Below are positions 22,848 through 31,773 of a stretch of DNA of 35,845 nucleotides, one piece after another. The position numbers and the translations under genes are program-made. The notes under the pieces are model-generated. The model saw only the letters and a list, made by a program, of their open reading frames with translations. It was not told the origin of the DNA and made no database searches. This DNA is from Duganella sacchari. GTDB taxonomy: Bacteria; Pseudomonadota; Gammaproteobacteria; Burkholderiales; Burkholderiaceae_D. The stretch is taken from contig NZ_FRCX01000024.1 in the NCBI RefSeq assembly GCF_900143065.1, positions 1 through 35,845 of the forward strand. The letters are read 5' to 3'. Position 1 is the stretch's first letter. Each line of letters begins with the position of its first letter.

Positions 22848-24122
22848 TTGAAACCTGCCCGACGCCACCCGCTGTTCTGGATACCCTCCCTGTATTTCGC
22901 TCAGGGACTGCCATATGCCACGGTGATGACCATGGCCGCCATCATGTACAAGCGGCTGGGCGTGTCCAACGAACAGATCGCCTGGTGGACCAGTCTTCTG
23001 GGTATGGCATGGGTGGTCAAACCCTTGTGGAGTCCGCTGCTGGAAATGCTGCCCGGTAAAAAGTGGACCATCGCCGCCTTCCAGGCCTTGGGCGGCGCCT
23101 GCCTGCTGGGCGCCGCGCTGGCGCTGGGCGGTCCGGGATTCTTTACCTTCAGCGTCGCCATGCTGGCGTTGCTGTCGCTGGCCTCCGCCAGCCACGACGT
23201 GGCCGCAGACGGCCTGTACATCAGCCAGCTCACGCCACGCCAGCAAGCCATGTACTCGGGCTGGCTCAGCACCTTCTGGAATGGCGGCCGCCTATTTGTG
23301 CAGGGCGCACTGGTGGTGCTGGCGGGCGAGCTGGAAGCGCGCTATGGCGTGCATCGCGCCTGGCAGGCCGCGCTGGCCTTGCCCGGCGGCGTGCTGCTGC
23401 TGCTGGCCGCCTATCACTGCTGGGCAGCGCCAGCCGATACCGCCACCGCAGCGCGCGGCCAGCTGTGGCGCACCAGCGCCGATGTGCTCCGGAGTTTCCT
23501 GCGCAAGCCCGGTATCGGCACCGCCATCCTGTTCGTGCTGCTGTTCCGCATGGCCGAAGGACAGGTGCAGACGATCGGCCGCTTGTTCCTCATCGACACG
23601 CGCAGCAATGGCGGCCTGGGCATGAGCACGCTGGACATGGGCATCGCCTACGGCAGTTTCTCGACCGTGGCTTACATCGTCGGCAGCATCCTTGGCGGCT
23701 ACTTTGGCGCCTGGCTGGGACTGCGGCGGGCGATGTTTCCGCTGATTGTGGCGATGAACCTGCCTACGCTGACCTTTTGCTACCTGAGCATGGCGCTGCC
23801 CACCAGCCTGACTTTGATTACCGCAGTCCTGAGCGCGGAGATGTTCGGCTTCGGCTTCGGTTTCGCGGGCCTCGTGATGTATATGATGCAAGTGGTAGCA
23901 CCGGGCAAATACCCGGCCGCCCACTACGCGCTGGGCACCGGCATCATGCAGCTGGGACTGGTACTATCGACCATGGTCAGTGGTAAAATCCAGGCTTGGC
24001 TCGGCTATCACGACTTTTTCATCTGGGGCTTGCTGGCCGCGTTGCCCTCGCTGCTGCTGACCTTGTCAGTGGCGCTGCCGGGTAAGCCGTCCCAGGCTGC
24101 TGCCGCAGCAAGCCCAGCCTGA
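22848..24122 (+). CDS. AmpG-like MFS transporter
   Basis: The 424-aa, roughly 12-helix MFS protein starts with HPLFWIPSLYFAQGLPYATVMTM and has MAWVVKPLWSPLLE near residue 65. This pattern is shared with AmpG-type muropeptide/anhydro-sugar permeases and related transporters found with GlcNAc catabolic genes. The start is TTG 22848: no ATG or GTG lies in frame between the promoter and the first helix, and the next ATG is inside helix 1. Only a weak GGA serves as ribosome site. It would carry an amino sugar or cell-wall fragment across the inner membrane; which one is open. The promoter is shared in sequence with the GH3/GH20 operon, and a LuxR-type regulator follows 23 bases later. Confidence 0.8.
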   Translation: MKPARRHPLFWIPSLYFAQGLPYATVMTMAAIMYKRLGVSNEQIAWWTSLLGMAWVVKPLWSPLLEMLPGKKWTIAAFQALGGACLLGAALALGGPGFFTFSVAMLALLSLASASHDVAADGLYISQLTPRQQAMYSGWLSTFWNGGRLFVQGALVVLAGELEARYGVHRAWQAALALPGGVLLLLAAYHCWAAPADTATAARGQLWRTSADVLRSFLRKPGIGTAILFVLLFRMAEGQVQTIGRLFLIDTRSNGGLGMSTLDMGIAYGSFSTVAYIVGSILGGYFGAWLGLRRAMFPLIVAMNLPTLTFCYLSMALPTSLTLITAVLSAEMFGFGFGFAGLVMYMMQVVAPGKYPAAHYALGTGIMQLGLVLSTMVSGKIQAWLGYHDFFIWGLLAALPSLLLTLSVALPGKPSQAAAAASPA

Positions 24123-24145
24123 CCGTTTCGAATGCATGCAGGACC

Positions 24146-24931
24146 ATGAACCCAGATCACGACACTTCCCTCGTTACGCAGCTGGAGACGCAAATCAAGG
24201 CGTTGCGGCATGTACTCGCCTATCGCCATATCTACGTCATCAGCTTTTCCAGTAGCGGAGCGATTGTCACGCACAACTATCCGTCGCACCAGCAGGCGAC
24301 CAGCCTGGATCATTTCGTGTTCCTGATCGGGCAGAATAATCTGGATGCGATCAAGGCATTGATCCGTACCTCGGTCACCGGTGCGGACGGCTGGAAGTTC
24401 TTCAATCGCGACCTGAAACTGCACCTGCTGCGCGTGGACCAGGACTTGTGGAGCATCCAGGTCGGCAATGTGGAAGAAGAGTCCACCGACGAGCACTACC
24501 CCAGCCCGGACTTCGCCAGGTTCTACAGCCTGACCGAAACCCTGACCGAGTTCCACGAATGGCAAACCAGCGGCGATGTGGACGGTGTGCTGGACCGCAT
24601 CCGCAACCAGCACCTGCCGCAGATTCAAGCCGTGAAGTCGTCGCTGACCGATCCGATTTTGCTGATGTGCCTGGACCTGATCGAAGGCATGGTGCGCTCG
24701 GCCGTGACGGAAGATGTGGAGCTGGAAAACCACATCTACTCGCTGCTGACGCCGTCCGAAATCCAGGTGGCCAAGTTCATCAAGGTCGGCAAGTCGACCA
24801 AGGAAATCGCGCAAAGCCTGAGCGTGGCGTCGAAGACGGTCGAGAACCACCGCAACAGCCTGCGCGCCAAGTTGGGCATCACCAACAAGGGCATCAACCT
24901 GCGCAACTACCTTATCAGCCTGTCCAACTAA
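24146..24931 (+). CDS. LuxR-type transcriptional regulator with unassigned sensor domain
   Basis: The 261-aa protein ends in a LuxR/GerE helix-turn-helix (about 200-261: LTPSEIQVAKFIKVGKSTKEIAQSLSV, then KTVENHRNSLRAKLGI). The N-terminal 190 residues (from LETQIKALRHVLAYRHIYVISFSSSG) match no domain I can name with confidence; a PAS-like fold is possible. It lacks an obvious response-regulator phosphoacceptor domain and the acyl-homoserine-lactone pocket residues I would look for. AGGA precedes the ATG. It is probably co-transcribed with the AmpG-like gene. It converges with the GH20 gene, overlapping its end by 17 bases. It is the natural candidate for control of the amino-sugar locus. Confidence 0.85.
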   Translation: MNPDHDTSLVTQLETQIKALRHVLAYRHIYVISFSSSGAIVTHNYPSHQQATSLDHFVFLIGQNNLDAIKALIRTSVTGADGWKFFNRDLKLHLLRVDQDLWSIQVGNVEEESTDEHYPSPDFARFYSLTETLTEFHEWQTSGDVDGVLDRIRNQHLPQIQAVKSSLTDPILLMCLDLIEGMVRSAVTEDVELENHIYSLLTPSEIQVAKFIKVGKSTKEIAQSLSVASKTVENHRNSLRAKLGITNKGINLRNYLISLSN

Positions 24932-27317
24932 GCACGCTGCTGCGGCCCTTGCGGCCGGTGCTGCTGAAGGCCGCGACCCTCAACTCCCTTACCGGCGACG
25001 GCAATGCGAATGGCTGGGTGTACTGCGCCGCATGCGCGTCCGGCTCGCGGCCATCCAGCGTATAGCGCAAGGTCAGTCCCGGCAGCTCGCTGTTGATGCG
25101 GACCATACCGTCGTCGCTCAGCTGCACGCCGGGCGGCGGCAAGCGGTACAGCACGCCCAACCGGTCCAGCTGCGGCAGCGCATGGCGTGTCACCCGGTGC
25201 GCGAATTCCGCCCACGTGGCCGGACGCTCGCACCACGCACATTCCGCCACGGCCAGCAACCGCGGGAACAGCAGATAATCCATGCGCTCGACACTGCGCG
25301 CATTCTCGCCCCACAAGTGCGCCTGTATCCCCAGCAGATTGCGCCGCCCCGCTGCCGTCAGCCGCACCATGTTGCTGAGTGCTTCGGCGTTGACCGCCTG
25401 GCCCATCAAATCGTAGCGCGCATTGCGGTAGATATCTTCGGGACAGAACTCCAGCACGTGGCGCAGATCCGGGAAACCGCCCCAGTAATACCCTGGCTCT
25501 GCGGGATCCTTGGCGCAGGCCAGGTCCAGGTACAAACGGTCCGCATTACACAGCACGACGGGATAGCCGGCATTCGCCAGTTGATAGGCCAGATCTTCCC
25601 GGCCCTTGCCCCTGGCGCTGTGCCAGACGTAGCTGCGCATGGGCGCATCAAGGAAGCGCGGATTCGGTTGCGGCTTGCCGTCCTTGCCATCGATGGTTGC
25701 CATCTCCTCCCAACCCGCGAGTTGTAAATCCAGTCCATGTACCAGCGTGCGCAATTGTCCGAAGAAGTATTCCTGCACTTGCGCCGTGGTCTGCAGACCA
25801 TGCTGCGCCATCAGCGCACGGCATAGCGGCGATGCCAGCCAGGCCCCACCCGGCACCTCGTCGCCGCCAGTGTGCACCGTGGTGAGCGGCACGCCCGCTT
25901 CGGCATACATCGACCGCAGTTCACCCAGCACGGTCGCGACAAAGCGCAAGCAGCCCGGCTGCGCAACGCACATCACGTTGTCGCGCCACAGCTGCACCGA
26001 CTGGTACACCGAGCGGTCATCGGGATCGGACAGCAGATATTCCTCCGCCTCCGCTGGCTGCCCTTGCGCCATCAAGCGGCGGTAGCGCGCATCCATCGAC
26101 TTGATCGCGGCGCGCGCGTGGCCCGGCACATCGATCTCCGGCAGCACCGTGATGTGACGCTGTCGCGCATGGCGCAGGATGTCGATGAAATCCGCACGGC
26201 TATAAAAGCCGCTGCCCGCTGACGTCGCCGCATCCGGCCCGGAGCCAAACGAAGCACACAGCGCCTGCTCCTGCGGCTGTGCATAGCCACGCTGACCGCC
26301 AACCTCGGTCAACTCGGGCAAGGCCGCTATCTCCACACGCCAGCCTTCATCGTCGCTGAGATGCAAATGCAGCGTATTGAGTTTGTAGCGCGCCATATCA
26401 TCCAGCAGGCGCAACACCGATTGCTTGCCGACGAAATGCCGCGCCACATCCAGCATCAAGCCGCGATAGGCATAACGTGGCGCATCCAGCACTTCGCCCA
26501 GCGGTAGCGCCGCAGCTGGTGACAGCATCTGAAGCAGGCTTTGAATGCCATTCGCCACACCATGCGTCCCAGCCCCGCATATCACAACGCCATGTGCCGT
26601 GATCTCCAGGCGATACGCTTCGTGCGTCGCCGCGTGCAGACCCGGCTCGCCCATGCATAACGCAATGCCGTTGCTGCCAGCTTCCGTCACGCACTCCAGC
26701 GCCAGCGCGTGCTGTTCACGCAGCAGCGCTTGCAGCAAGCGCGCCTCCGATGCCAGTCCATCCTGATAGACGATCTGCATGCCCGCATCAAGCTCCAATA
26801 CTCCTTCGCCTGGCTGCCACGACAGCGGCGCCGGCGTAAAAGGCTGTAGCGCCTCCGGACTCGCCACCTCCGCCTGCGCCGCATAACGCGAGGCCGGCGT
26901 ACTGGCGGGCACCAGATCCTCTGCCCCCCGATGCAACTGGGCGGCGGTGACAAACGGCTCGATCAAGGGATCGCCCAATGACGACACCTCGCCATCGAGC
27001 ACCAGATAGAACCCCAGCGGCGCATCTGTCATGCTGATCGCATACCCAGCCGACCAATACCCTATCTCCAGCACCTGCCCTTCCGGCAGGCCGGCAAAGG
27101 ATGCTGCCGGCTCAAGGCAAAACAGGTCGCCGCCCGGATGGCGCAGACGGACCTGGCCGGCCAGCCGCGATGGATCAGGCGGCCGGCAGGTATTGAAGTA
27201 CAGCGCCCAACCACCCGCAGGCAAATCCCGCAGCGCCCGCAGTTGCAGGCGCGCTGAAAAGCCGGCACCATCAGCGTCATTGCCCAGACAGGCCCAGGTC
27301 AGCTTCAGGTGCGGCAT
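24915..27317 (-). CDS. Beta-N-acetylhexosaminidase, GH20, no signal peptide
   Basis: The 800-aa enzyme removes terminal GlcNAc/GalNAc from oligosaccharides by substrate-assisted catalysis. Seen in order are an N-terminal CHB_HEX-like beta domain (about 1-140), a GH20b-like domain (about 160-280) and the GH20 barrel beginning at YAYRGLMLDVARHF (282-295). HLHLSDDEGWRVEI and the catalytic pair Asp486-Glu487 in HTGGDEVPGG follow. A C-terminal Ig-like domain ends in TLRYTLDGREPD. The N-terminus MPHLKLTWACLGND has no export signal, so it likely acts in the cytoplasm on imported disaccharides. This would be unusual for a chitobiase, which is commonly periplasmic. The start is one base after the TonB receptor stop; it is the last gene of the operon. 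Confidence 0.92.
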   Translation of the reverse strand: MPHLKLTWACLGNDADGAGFSARLQLRALRDLPAGGWALYFNTCRPPDPSRLAGQVRLRHPGGDLFCLEPAASFAGLPEGQVLEIGYWSAGYAISMTDAPLGFYLVLDGEVSSLGDPLIEPFVTAAQLHRGAEDLVPASTPASRYAAQAEVASPEALQPFTPAPLSWQPGEGVLELDAGMQIVYQDGLASEARLLQALLREQHALALECVTEAGSNGIALCMGEPGLHAATHEAYRLEITAHGVVICGAGTHGVANGIQSLLQMLSPAAALPLGEVLDAPRYAYRGLMLDVARHFVGKQSVLRLLDDMARYKLNTLHLHLSDDEGWRVEIAALPELTEVGGQRGYAQPQEQALCASFGSGPDAATSAGSGFYSRADFIDILRHARQRHITVLPEIDVPGHARAAIKSMDARYRRLMAQGQPAEAEEYLLSDPDDRSVYQSVQLWRDNVMCVAQPGCLRFVATVLGELRSMYAEAGVPLTTVHTGGDEVPGGAWLASPLCRALMAQHGLQTTAQVQEYFFGQLRTLVHGLDLQLAGWEEMATIDGKDGKPQPNPRFLDAPMRSYVWHSARGKGREDLAYQLANAGYPVVLCNADRLYLDLACAKDPAEPGYYWGGFPDLRHVLEFCPEDIYRNARYDLMGQAVNAEALSNMVRLTAAGRRNLLGIQAHLWGENARSVERMDYLLFPRLLAVAECAWCERPATWAEFAHRVTRHALPQLDRLGVLYRLPPPGVQLSDDGMVRINSELPGLTLRYTLDGREPDAHAAQYTQPFALPSPVRELRVAAFSSTGRKGRSSVLSWTG

Positions 27318-27318
27318 A

Positions 27319-30015
27319 TCAGTAGCTCACACCGACGCGCAGGCCAACCGTACGCGGGTCATTCCACGAAGCGCGCACGAAACCACCGGCATTGTTCGCA
27401 CCAAAGCCGCTGTAGAAGTTGGCCGCGTTCTTGGAACGCGTATCGGTCAGGTTCAAACCATACAGCTCCGCGTACCAGTTGTTCGGGCCAATCAGCTTGA
27501 GCGAACCATCGACCGTCGAATAGGCCTTCTGTGCATCCGACATATGCGGGTTGTCCAGATTGCGCAGCGTGAAATACATCTTGTCCTGCCACTTCACCGA
27601 AATCCAGGGCACCAGCACATAGTCATGCGGCAGGTTGATATTCTGCGAGAAGTTCACCGATGCCGTGTACTTCGGTGAGAACGTCAGGTGATTGCCCGTG
27701 ATATCGTAGATCTGCTTGCCCACCAGCGTAGGATCGGTGCCCGAATACATTGGCGGACAAGGCACGGCGCCATACTCCGCGCGGAAGCCGCAGCCGTAGT
27801 TATCGCTGTAAGTCGGATAGTCGCGCATCTTCGAATTGATGTACGAGAAGCTGGCGCCCAGACGCGCACCATGCCACGGCTTGTAATCCATCTCCAGCTC
27901 CAGGCCAGGAATATCCACCACCCCCACGTTCTTGGTCATGCCCTTGATGATAACGTTACAGGTGGGGTTGGCGGCCGGGCATGGCGTATCGGTTTTCACC
28001 AGCGCTGAAAAGAACTGGCCGTATTCCTGCTTGTCCTTGTAGCGGCTGTAGAACAGGGTGGCCGACAGGTTCATGCGGTTTTCCAGGAAACGGCCTTTGT
28101 AGCCCAGCTCCAGATTGGTCACCGTCTCCGGTCCCCATGGGAAGAAGGTGATGTGCGGACCAGCCGGACCATCCACGCAGGTCTTGCCGCCGCACGCGTC
28201 ATCCTGATCCGAGAAGCCGCCCGACTTATAGCCTGTGGACAGCGAAGTGTAGACCATGTCGGAAGGCGTCAACTGCTTCATCAAGCCCAGACGATAAGTG
28301 AAGTGCTTCCAGCTTTGCTGGTTCGTGTTGACCGCCGGGCCAGGATACAAGGCATACGCGCCCGTTCCCGCCAATGGCCCCATACCGTTGGTGAGCTGAT
28401 TGCCATTGTGCGCCGCGAAACCTGGCGTGCCCGGAATCCCCGGATTGAACAAGCCGTTGTAGTACGCGGGTTTGGATGGGTCCCAGTCGCCGCCAAACAC
28501 CTTGCCATTGTTATTGATCTTGGTATCCCAGCTCATGCGCCCGCCGAACGTGGCGATCCACGTCGGCGCGAACTTCCAGTCCGTCTGCGCGTACAGCGCC
28601 TTGGCGATCACCTGCACGTCCGGCTGGTTGTAGTACTGGCTGATCGGATAGCCATATGGCGCCATCGTCAGGAACTCCTGCGCGTAGTTGATCTGGTTCT
28701 TTTCCTTCATGTAGAAGGCGCCGTAGACCGTCTGCCACGCGTCATAGTTCTGCTTCAGCTGCAGCTCGTGCACACCCGAGACGTATTTGGAATCCAGCGT
28801 GCGCGAGTTGGTGTCGAGGACCGGCCAGGTGCCGCCATTGCCACCGGCAGGCACCGGCAGGCGCACATCGACCTGGCTTTCCAGCGGATGGTAGCCGGCA
28901 TCATCGTCGGTCTGCTGCGTGCGTTTCTGAATCGCGTGCGCCAGGCTGTATTCGATGCGGTTGTTCTTGTCCAGATCCCAGATCAGATTGGAGCGGATGG
29001 TGTTGATCGACATATCGATCTTGCCCGGCAGGTTGATCTTCACATCCCACTGGCTCCCCGGACAGGCGAAGCGGGTACCCGCAGCCTGGTCGCAATCCTT
29101 GATGAAGAGATTACCCGCACCGGAGTTCTGATAGCGTTCATATGACAGCAGCCATTCCACATCGTTGACTGGCTTCCAGCGCGCCGACAAGCGTCCCGCC
29201 CATTCTTTCTTGTTGGTGTAGTAGTCGGAAGGATCAACCTTGCTGTTGAAACGCTGATCTACATCCGGGATGCCGTCGGCAATAAAGCCTTTGGACGGCA
29301 TGTTCACATCCGTGAAATCCTGCGTCTGATTGATCCAGCCATCGCGCTTGATTTTCATGAAGGTGCCGCGTAGCGCAAAGGTATCGCTGACCGCGATATT
29401 CTGGATCACGTTAATCTGGCGCTTGCGGTAGCTGCCCACATCCAGCACCGTGCTGCCGTAGGTCGAACCGAATTCCGGCTTGGCTGGAATGATGTTGATA
29501 CTACCGCCGGTGGAGTTACGTCCAAACAGCGTCCCCTGCGGGCCGCGCAATACCTCAACCTGATCGAGGTCGAACAGCAACGCCAGCGCACCCTGCGGCC
29601 GCGGCGAATACAACCCCGCCACATGCAAGCCCACCGACGGGTCGGTGGCCTCGGTAAAGTTCTTGGTGCTGATGCCACGAATGGCGATCTGCACGCCGGA
29701 GTCCACGGCAGTCGACAGCTGCAGATTGGGCACGGCGCCAGACAGGCCGCGCACATCGGTAATGCCGGCACGGGTCAGGCTTTCCTGCGTTACCGCCGAC
29801 ACAGCCAGCGGTGTTTTCAGCAGCGCGCTCGAATGGCGCGTGGCGCTGACGGTCACCTCCTGCAAGGTATCGCTTGGCGCCTTGATCTGGTCTGCTGCAG
29901 CGACGGGTGCCGCAGTGGCATCGCCCTCTTGCGCTTGCACGGCCGGTGCAGACATCGCACATGCACTGGCAACCGCCACACACATCATGGTTTTACTCGT
30001 CTTCAAGTACAACAT
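27319..30015 (-). CDS. TonB-dependent outer-membrane receptor, probable glycan uptake
   Basis: The 898-aa receptor has a signal peptide (MMCVAVASACAMSAPAVQAQ). A TonB-box-like DTLQEVTVSAT lies at about 49-59, followed by a plug domain (LLKTPLAVSAVTQESL, QIAIRGIST, EVLRGPQGTLFGRNSTGGSINII) and a long barrel ending in GLRVGVSY. The plug style is that of proteobacterial receptors for sugars or aromatic compounds rather than siderophores. Operon position between GH3 and GH20 genes suggests GlcNAc-containing oligosaccharides; that is inference. A strong AGGGGG ribosome site precedes ATG 30015. The gap to the GH3 gene is 52 bases without a promoter, so it belongs to the same transcript. Confidence 0.88.
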   Translation of the reverse strand: MLYLKTSKTMMCVAVASACAMSAPAVQAQEGDATAAPVAAADQIKAPSDTLQEVTVSATRHSSALLKTPLAVSAVTQESLTRAGITDVRGLSGAVPNLQLSTAVDSGVQIAIRGISTKNFTEATDPSVGLHVAGLYSPRPQGALALLFDLDQVEVLRGPQGTLFGRNSTGGSINIIPAKPEFGSTYGSTVLDVGSYRKRQINVIQNIAVSDTFALRGTFMKIKRDGWINQTQDFTDVNMPSKGFIADGIPDVDQRFNSKVDPSDYYTNKKEWAGRLSARWKPVNDVEWLLSYERYQNSGAGNLFIKDCDQAAGTRFACPGSQWDVKINLPGKIDMSINTIRSNLIWDLDKNNRIEYSLAHAIQKRTQQTDDDAGYHPLESQVDVRLPVPAGGNGGTWPVLDTNSRTLDSKYVSGVHELQLKQNYDAWQTVYGAFYMKEKNQINYAQEFLTMAPYGYPISQYYNQPDVQVIAKALYAQTDWKFAPTWIATFGGRMSWDTKINNNGKVFGGDWDPSKPAYYNGLFNPGIPGTPGFAAHNGNQLTNGMGPLAGTGAYALYPGPAVNTNQQSWKHFTYRLGLMKQLTPSDMVYTSLSTGYKSGGFSDQDDACGGKTCVDGPAGPHITFFPWGPETVTNLELGYKGRFLENRMNLSATLFYSRYKDKQEYGQFFSALVKTDTPCPAANPTCNVIIKGMTKNVGVVDIPGLELEMDYKPWHGARLGASFSYINSKMRDYPTYSDNYGCGFRAEYGAVPCPPMYSGTDPTLVGKQIYDITGNHLTFSPKYTASVNFSQNINLPHDYVLVPWISVKWQDKMYFTLRNLDNPHMSDAQKAYSTVDGSLKLIGPNNWYAELYGLNLTDTRSKNAANFYSGFGANNAGGFVRASWNDPRTVGLRVGVSY

Positions 30016-30067
30016 TGGTGTTCCCCCTGTTTGTTATTGAACGTAACGCGCATTCCTATTCCCTGGC

Positions 30068-31681
30068 TCACACTCCCAGGGAAACCCGTGCCGCCGCCTG
30101 TGCGCTGCAGGGACGGCTTCCGTAAGTACAAATATGCGTAGCGCCCAGCGGTACCTGCACCGCCGGGTTACGCAAACTAATCACCATCAGCTGGGCGCCG
30201 AAAACTTCGGACAGCTTGACCAGCAAGGCTTGTGCTTCGTGCTGCGGAAAATCTTCGCCGGGCAGTGGGTAGTTCTCCAGCACTGCGACTGCCAGCATGT
30301 GGGGACGCGCGCGGATGCGGCGTACCCAGTCCAGCGCTGCCTCATAGGTCAGCGAGTGGGCATACAGCTGCTTATGCGCGCCGAACCAGGCGTCGGCCAG
30401 CACATTGAAAGCGGGCATGGACTGATTGGGTCCAATGCCGCGCGCATTCATCAGGCGCTGATAGGCTGCCTGTGGCGCGGTCTGGATCAGAAACACTTCG
30501 CGGGCGGCGTCCACCGGCAAATGGTGCGATGGATCGATCAGCACTTCCGTTGCCGCCAGCGCGGCACGCTGTGCCAACGCCTGATGTTCCCGCATGTTGC
30601 AGGGCTGGTAGTGCTGCACATCTGTCAGGCGCGCCAGCTTGAAGGCCACGACCCGCTGCACAATGCTGTCGAGTTCCTGTTCGCTCCAGCGGCCGTCGCG
30701 CACGGCATCCACCAGCGCGGCGATCATCGCCAGCTGGCGTTCCAGATAATCCGGTTGATGATCGTAGTGTTCTTCCGACAGCATCATCATGTCGATGCCG
30801 GACTGGAAGGCCAGTACCGCCGCATCCACCGGCGCATAGTTGCGGCGGATCGCGCCCATGTTCATGCTGTCGGAAATGACGATGCCCTCAAAGCCCAGCT
30901 GTTCGCGCAGCAGGCCACGCAGGATGGGTGCCGACAACGTGGCCGGATGCTGCGCATCGACCTGCGGATACCGGATATGCGATGTCATCATCAGATCCAC
31001 ACCCGCATCCACCGCTGCCTTGAATGGCAGCAGATCTTGCGCCAGCAATTCCGCCAGCGATTTGTCCACCACCGGCATGTCACGGTGACTGTCCGCGGCG
31101 GTCGATCCGTGGCCTGGGAAGTGTTTGGCACAGGCGGCCAACTGGCCTTGATGTACGCCTTCCACCGCTGCCGTCACATGACATGCCACCAGCGCAGGCT
31201 CGCTGCCAAACGCACGCACATCGATGATCGGCGATTCGGACTGAAAGTTCACATCGGCACATGGCCCCAGCACGCAGTTGAAGCCGGCCGAGCGCATTTC
31301 ATCGGCAAACACACGGTACATGGCGGCGGTGAGGTTGACGTCATCGGCCCGGCCCAGCGCCAGATTGCCCGGTCCCGTGGTGGATTCGGGCATCAGCACA
31401 CTCCACGCCCCCTCCTGGTCAACACCCAGCAGCATGGGCAGACGGCTGCCGGCCGCCAGGTTGAGGCGTTCCAGGTCTTCCGTCAGCTGACGCGCTTCGG
31501 CAAAGGTTGCGGCGTTGTCCTGGCTCAGATAGCAGCCGCCAAGGCGATAGCGTTCAATGAGCGGTTTGACTACGGCGGCGTCTTTGCCGGGAAAGGCAAG
31601 GATGAATAGCTGTCCGACTTTTTGTTCCAGAGTCCAGTCGCGGATATGCAAGGCCGCGCGGTCCCGGTAGGCTGAAAACAT
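30068..31681 (-). CDS. GH3 family beta-N-acetylglucosaminidase-like glycosidase
   Basis: The 537-aa protein has the GH3 N-acetylglucosaminidase signature KHFPGHGSTAADSH (186-199), with the Asp-His pair typical of NagZ-type enzymes, and the nucleophile Asp271 in VISDSMNMG. The C-terminal 180 residues form a second domain, which short NagZ proteins lack. There is no signal peptide, so it acts in the cytoplasm. It may cleave GlcNAc from muropeptides or chito-oligosaccharides, or act as a phosphorylase as some two-domain GH3 enzymes do. The ATG at 31681 is chosen over 31693 because GGAG sits six bases before it. It lies downstream of the ABC permease, with a structured 92-base gap. Confidence 0.9.
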   Translation of the reverse strand: MFSAYRDRAALHIRDWTLEQKVGQLFILAFPGKDAAVVKPLIERYRLGGCYLSQDNAATFAEARQLTEDLERLNLAAGSRLPMLLGVDQEGAWSVLMPESTTGPGNLALGRADDVNLTAAMYRVFADEMRSAGFNCVLGPCADVNFQSESPIIDVRAFGSEPALVACHVTAAVEGVHQGQLAACAKHFPGHGSTAADSHRDMPVVDKSLAELLAQDLLPFKAAVDAGVDLMMTSHIRYPQVDAQHPATLSAPILRGLLREQLGFEGIVISDSMNMGAIRRNYAPVDAAVLAFQSGIDMMMLSEEHYDHQPDYLERQLAMIAALVDAVRDGRWSEQELDSIVQRVVAFKLARLTDVQHYQPCNMREHQALAQRAALAATEVLIDPSHHLPVDAAREVFLIQTAPQAAYQRLMNARGIGPNQSMPAFNVLADAWFGAHKQLYAHSLTYEAALDWVRRIRARPHMLAVAVLENYPLPGEDFPQHEAQALLVKLSEVFGAQLMVISLRNPAVQVPLGATHICTYGSRPCSAQAAARVSLGV

Positions 31682-31694
31682 AGCGTGCTCCAAA

Positions 31695-31739
31695 TTTCAG
31701 GCGTAAGGCTGCCCTGACCGCGCAGCGCGCGGCCTGAAA
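31695..31739 (-). other. Structured intergenic hairpin between permease and GH3 genes
   Basis: TTTCAGG (31695-31701) and CCTGAAA (31733-31739) pair perfectly. They enclose a second stem CCGCG (31718-31722) with CGCGG (31728-31732). No U-tract follows on the minus strand. It could adjust mRNA stability between transporter and enzyme genes. Confidence 0.4.
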
Positions 31740-31773
31740 ACAGCGAAGGTGAGAAAAGAAAAGCGGTATTGTG

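Noticed and set aside
30134..31609. A 491-codon plus-strand frame opposite the GH3 gene
   Set aside because: The GH3 signature and nucleophile motif are on the minus strand; the plus frame shows no domain.
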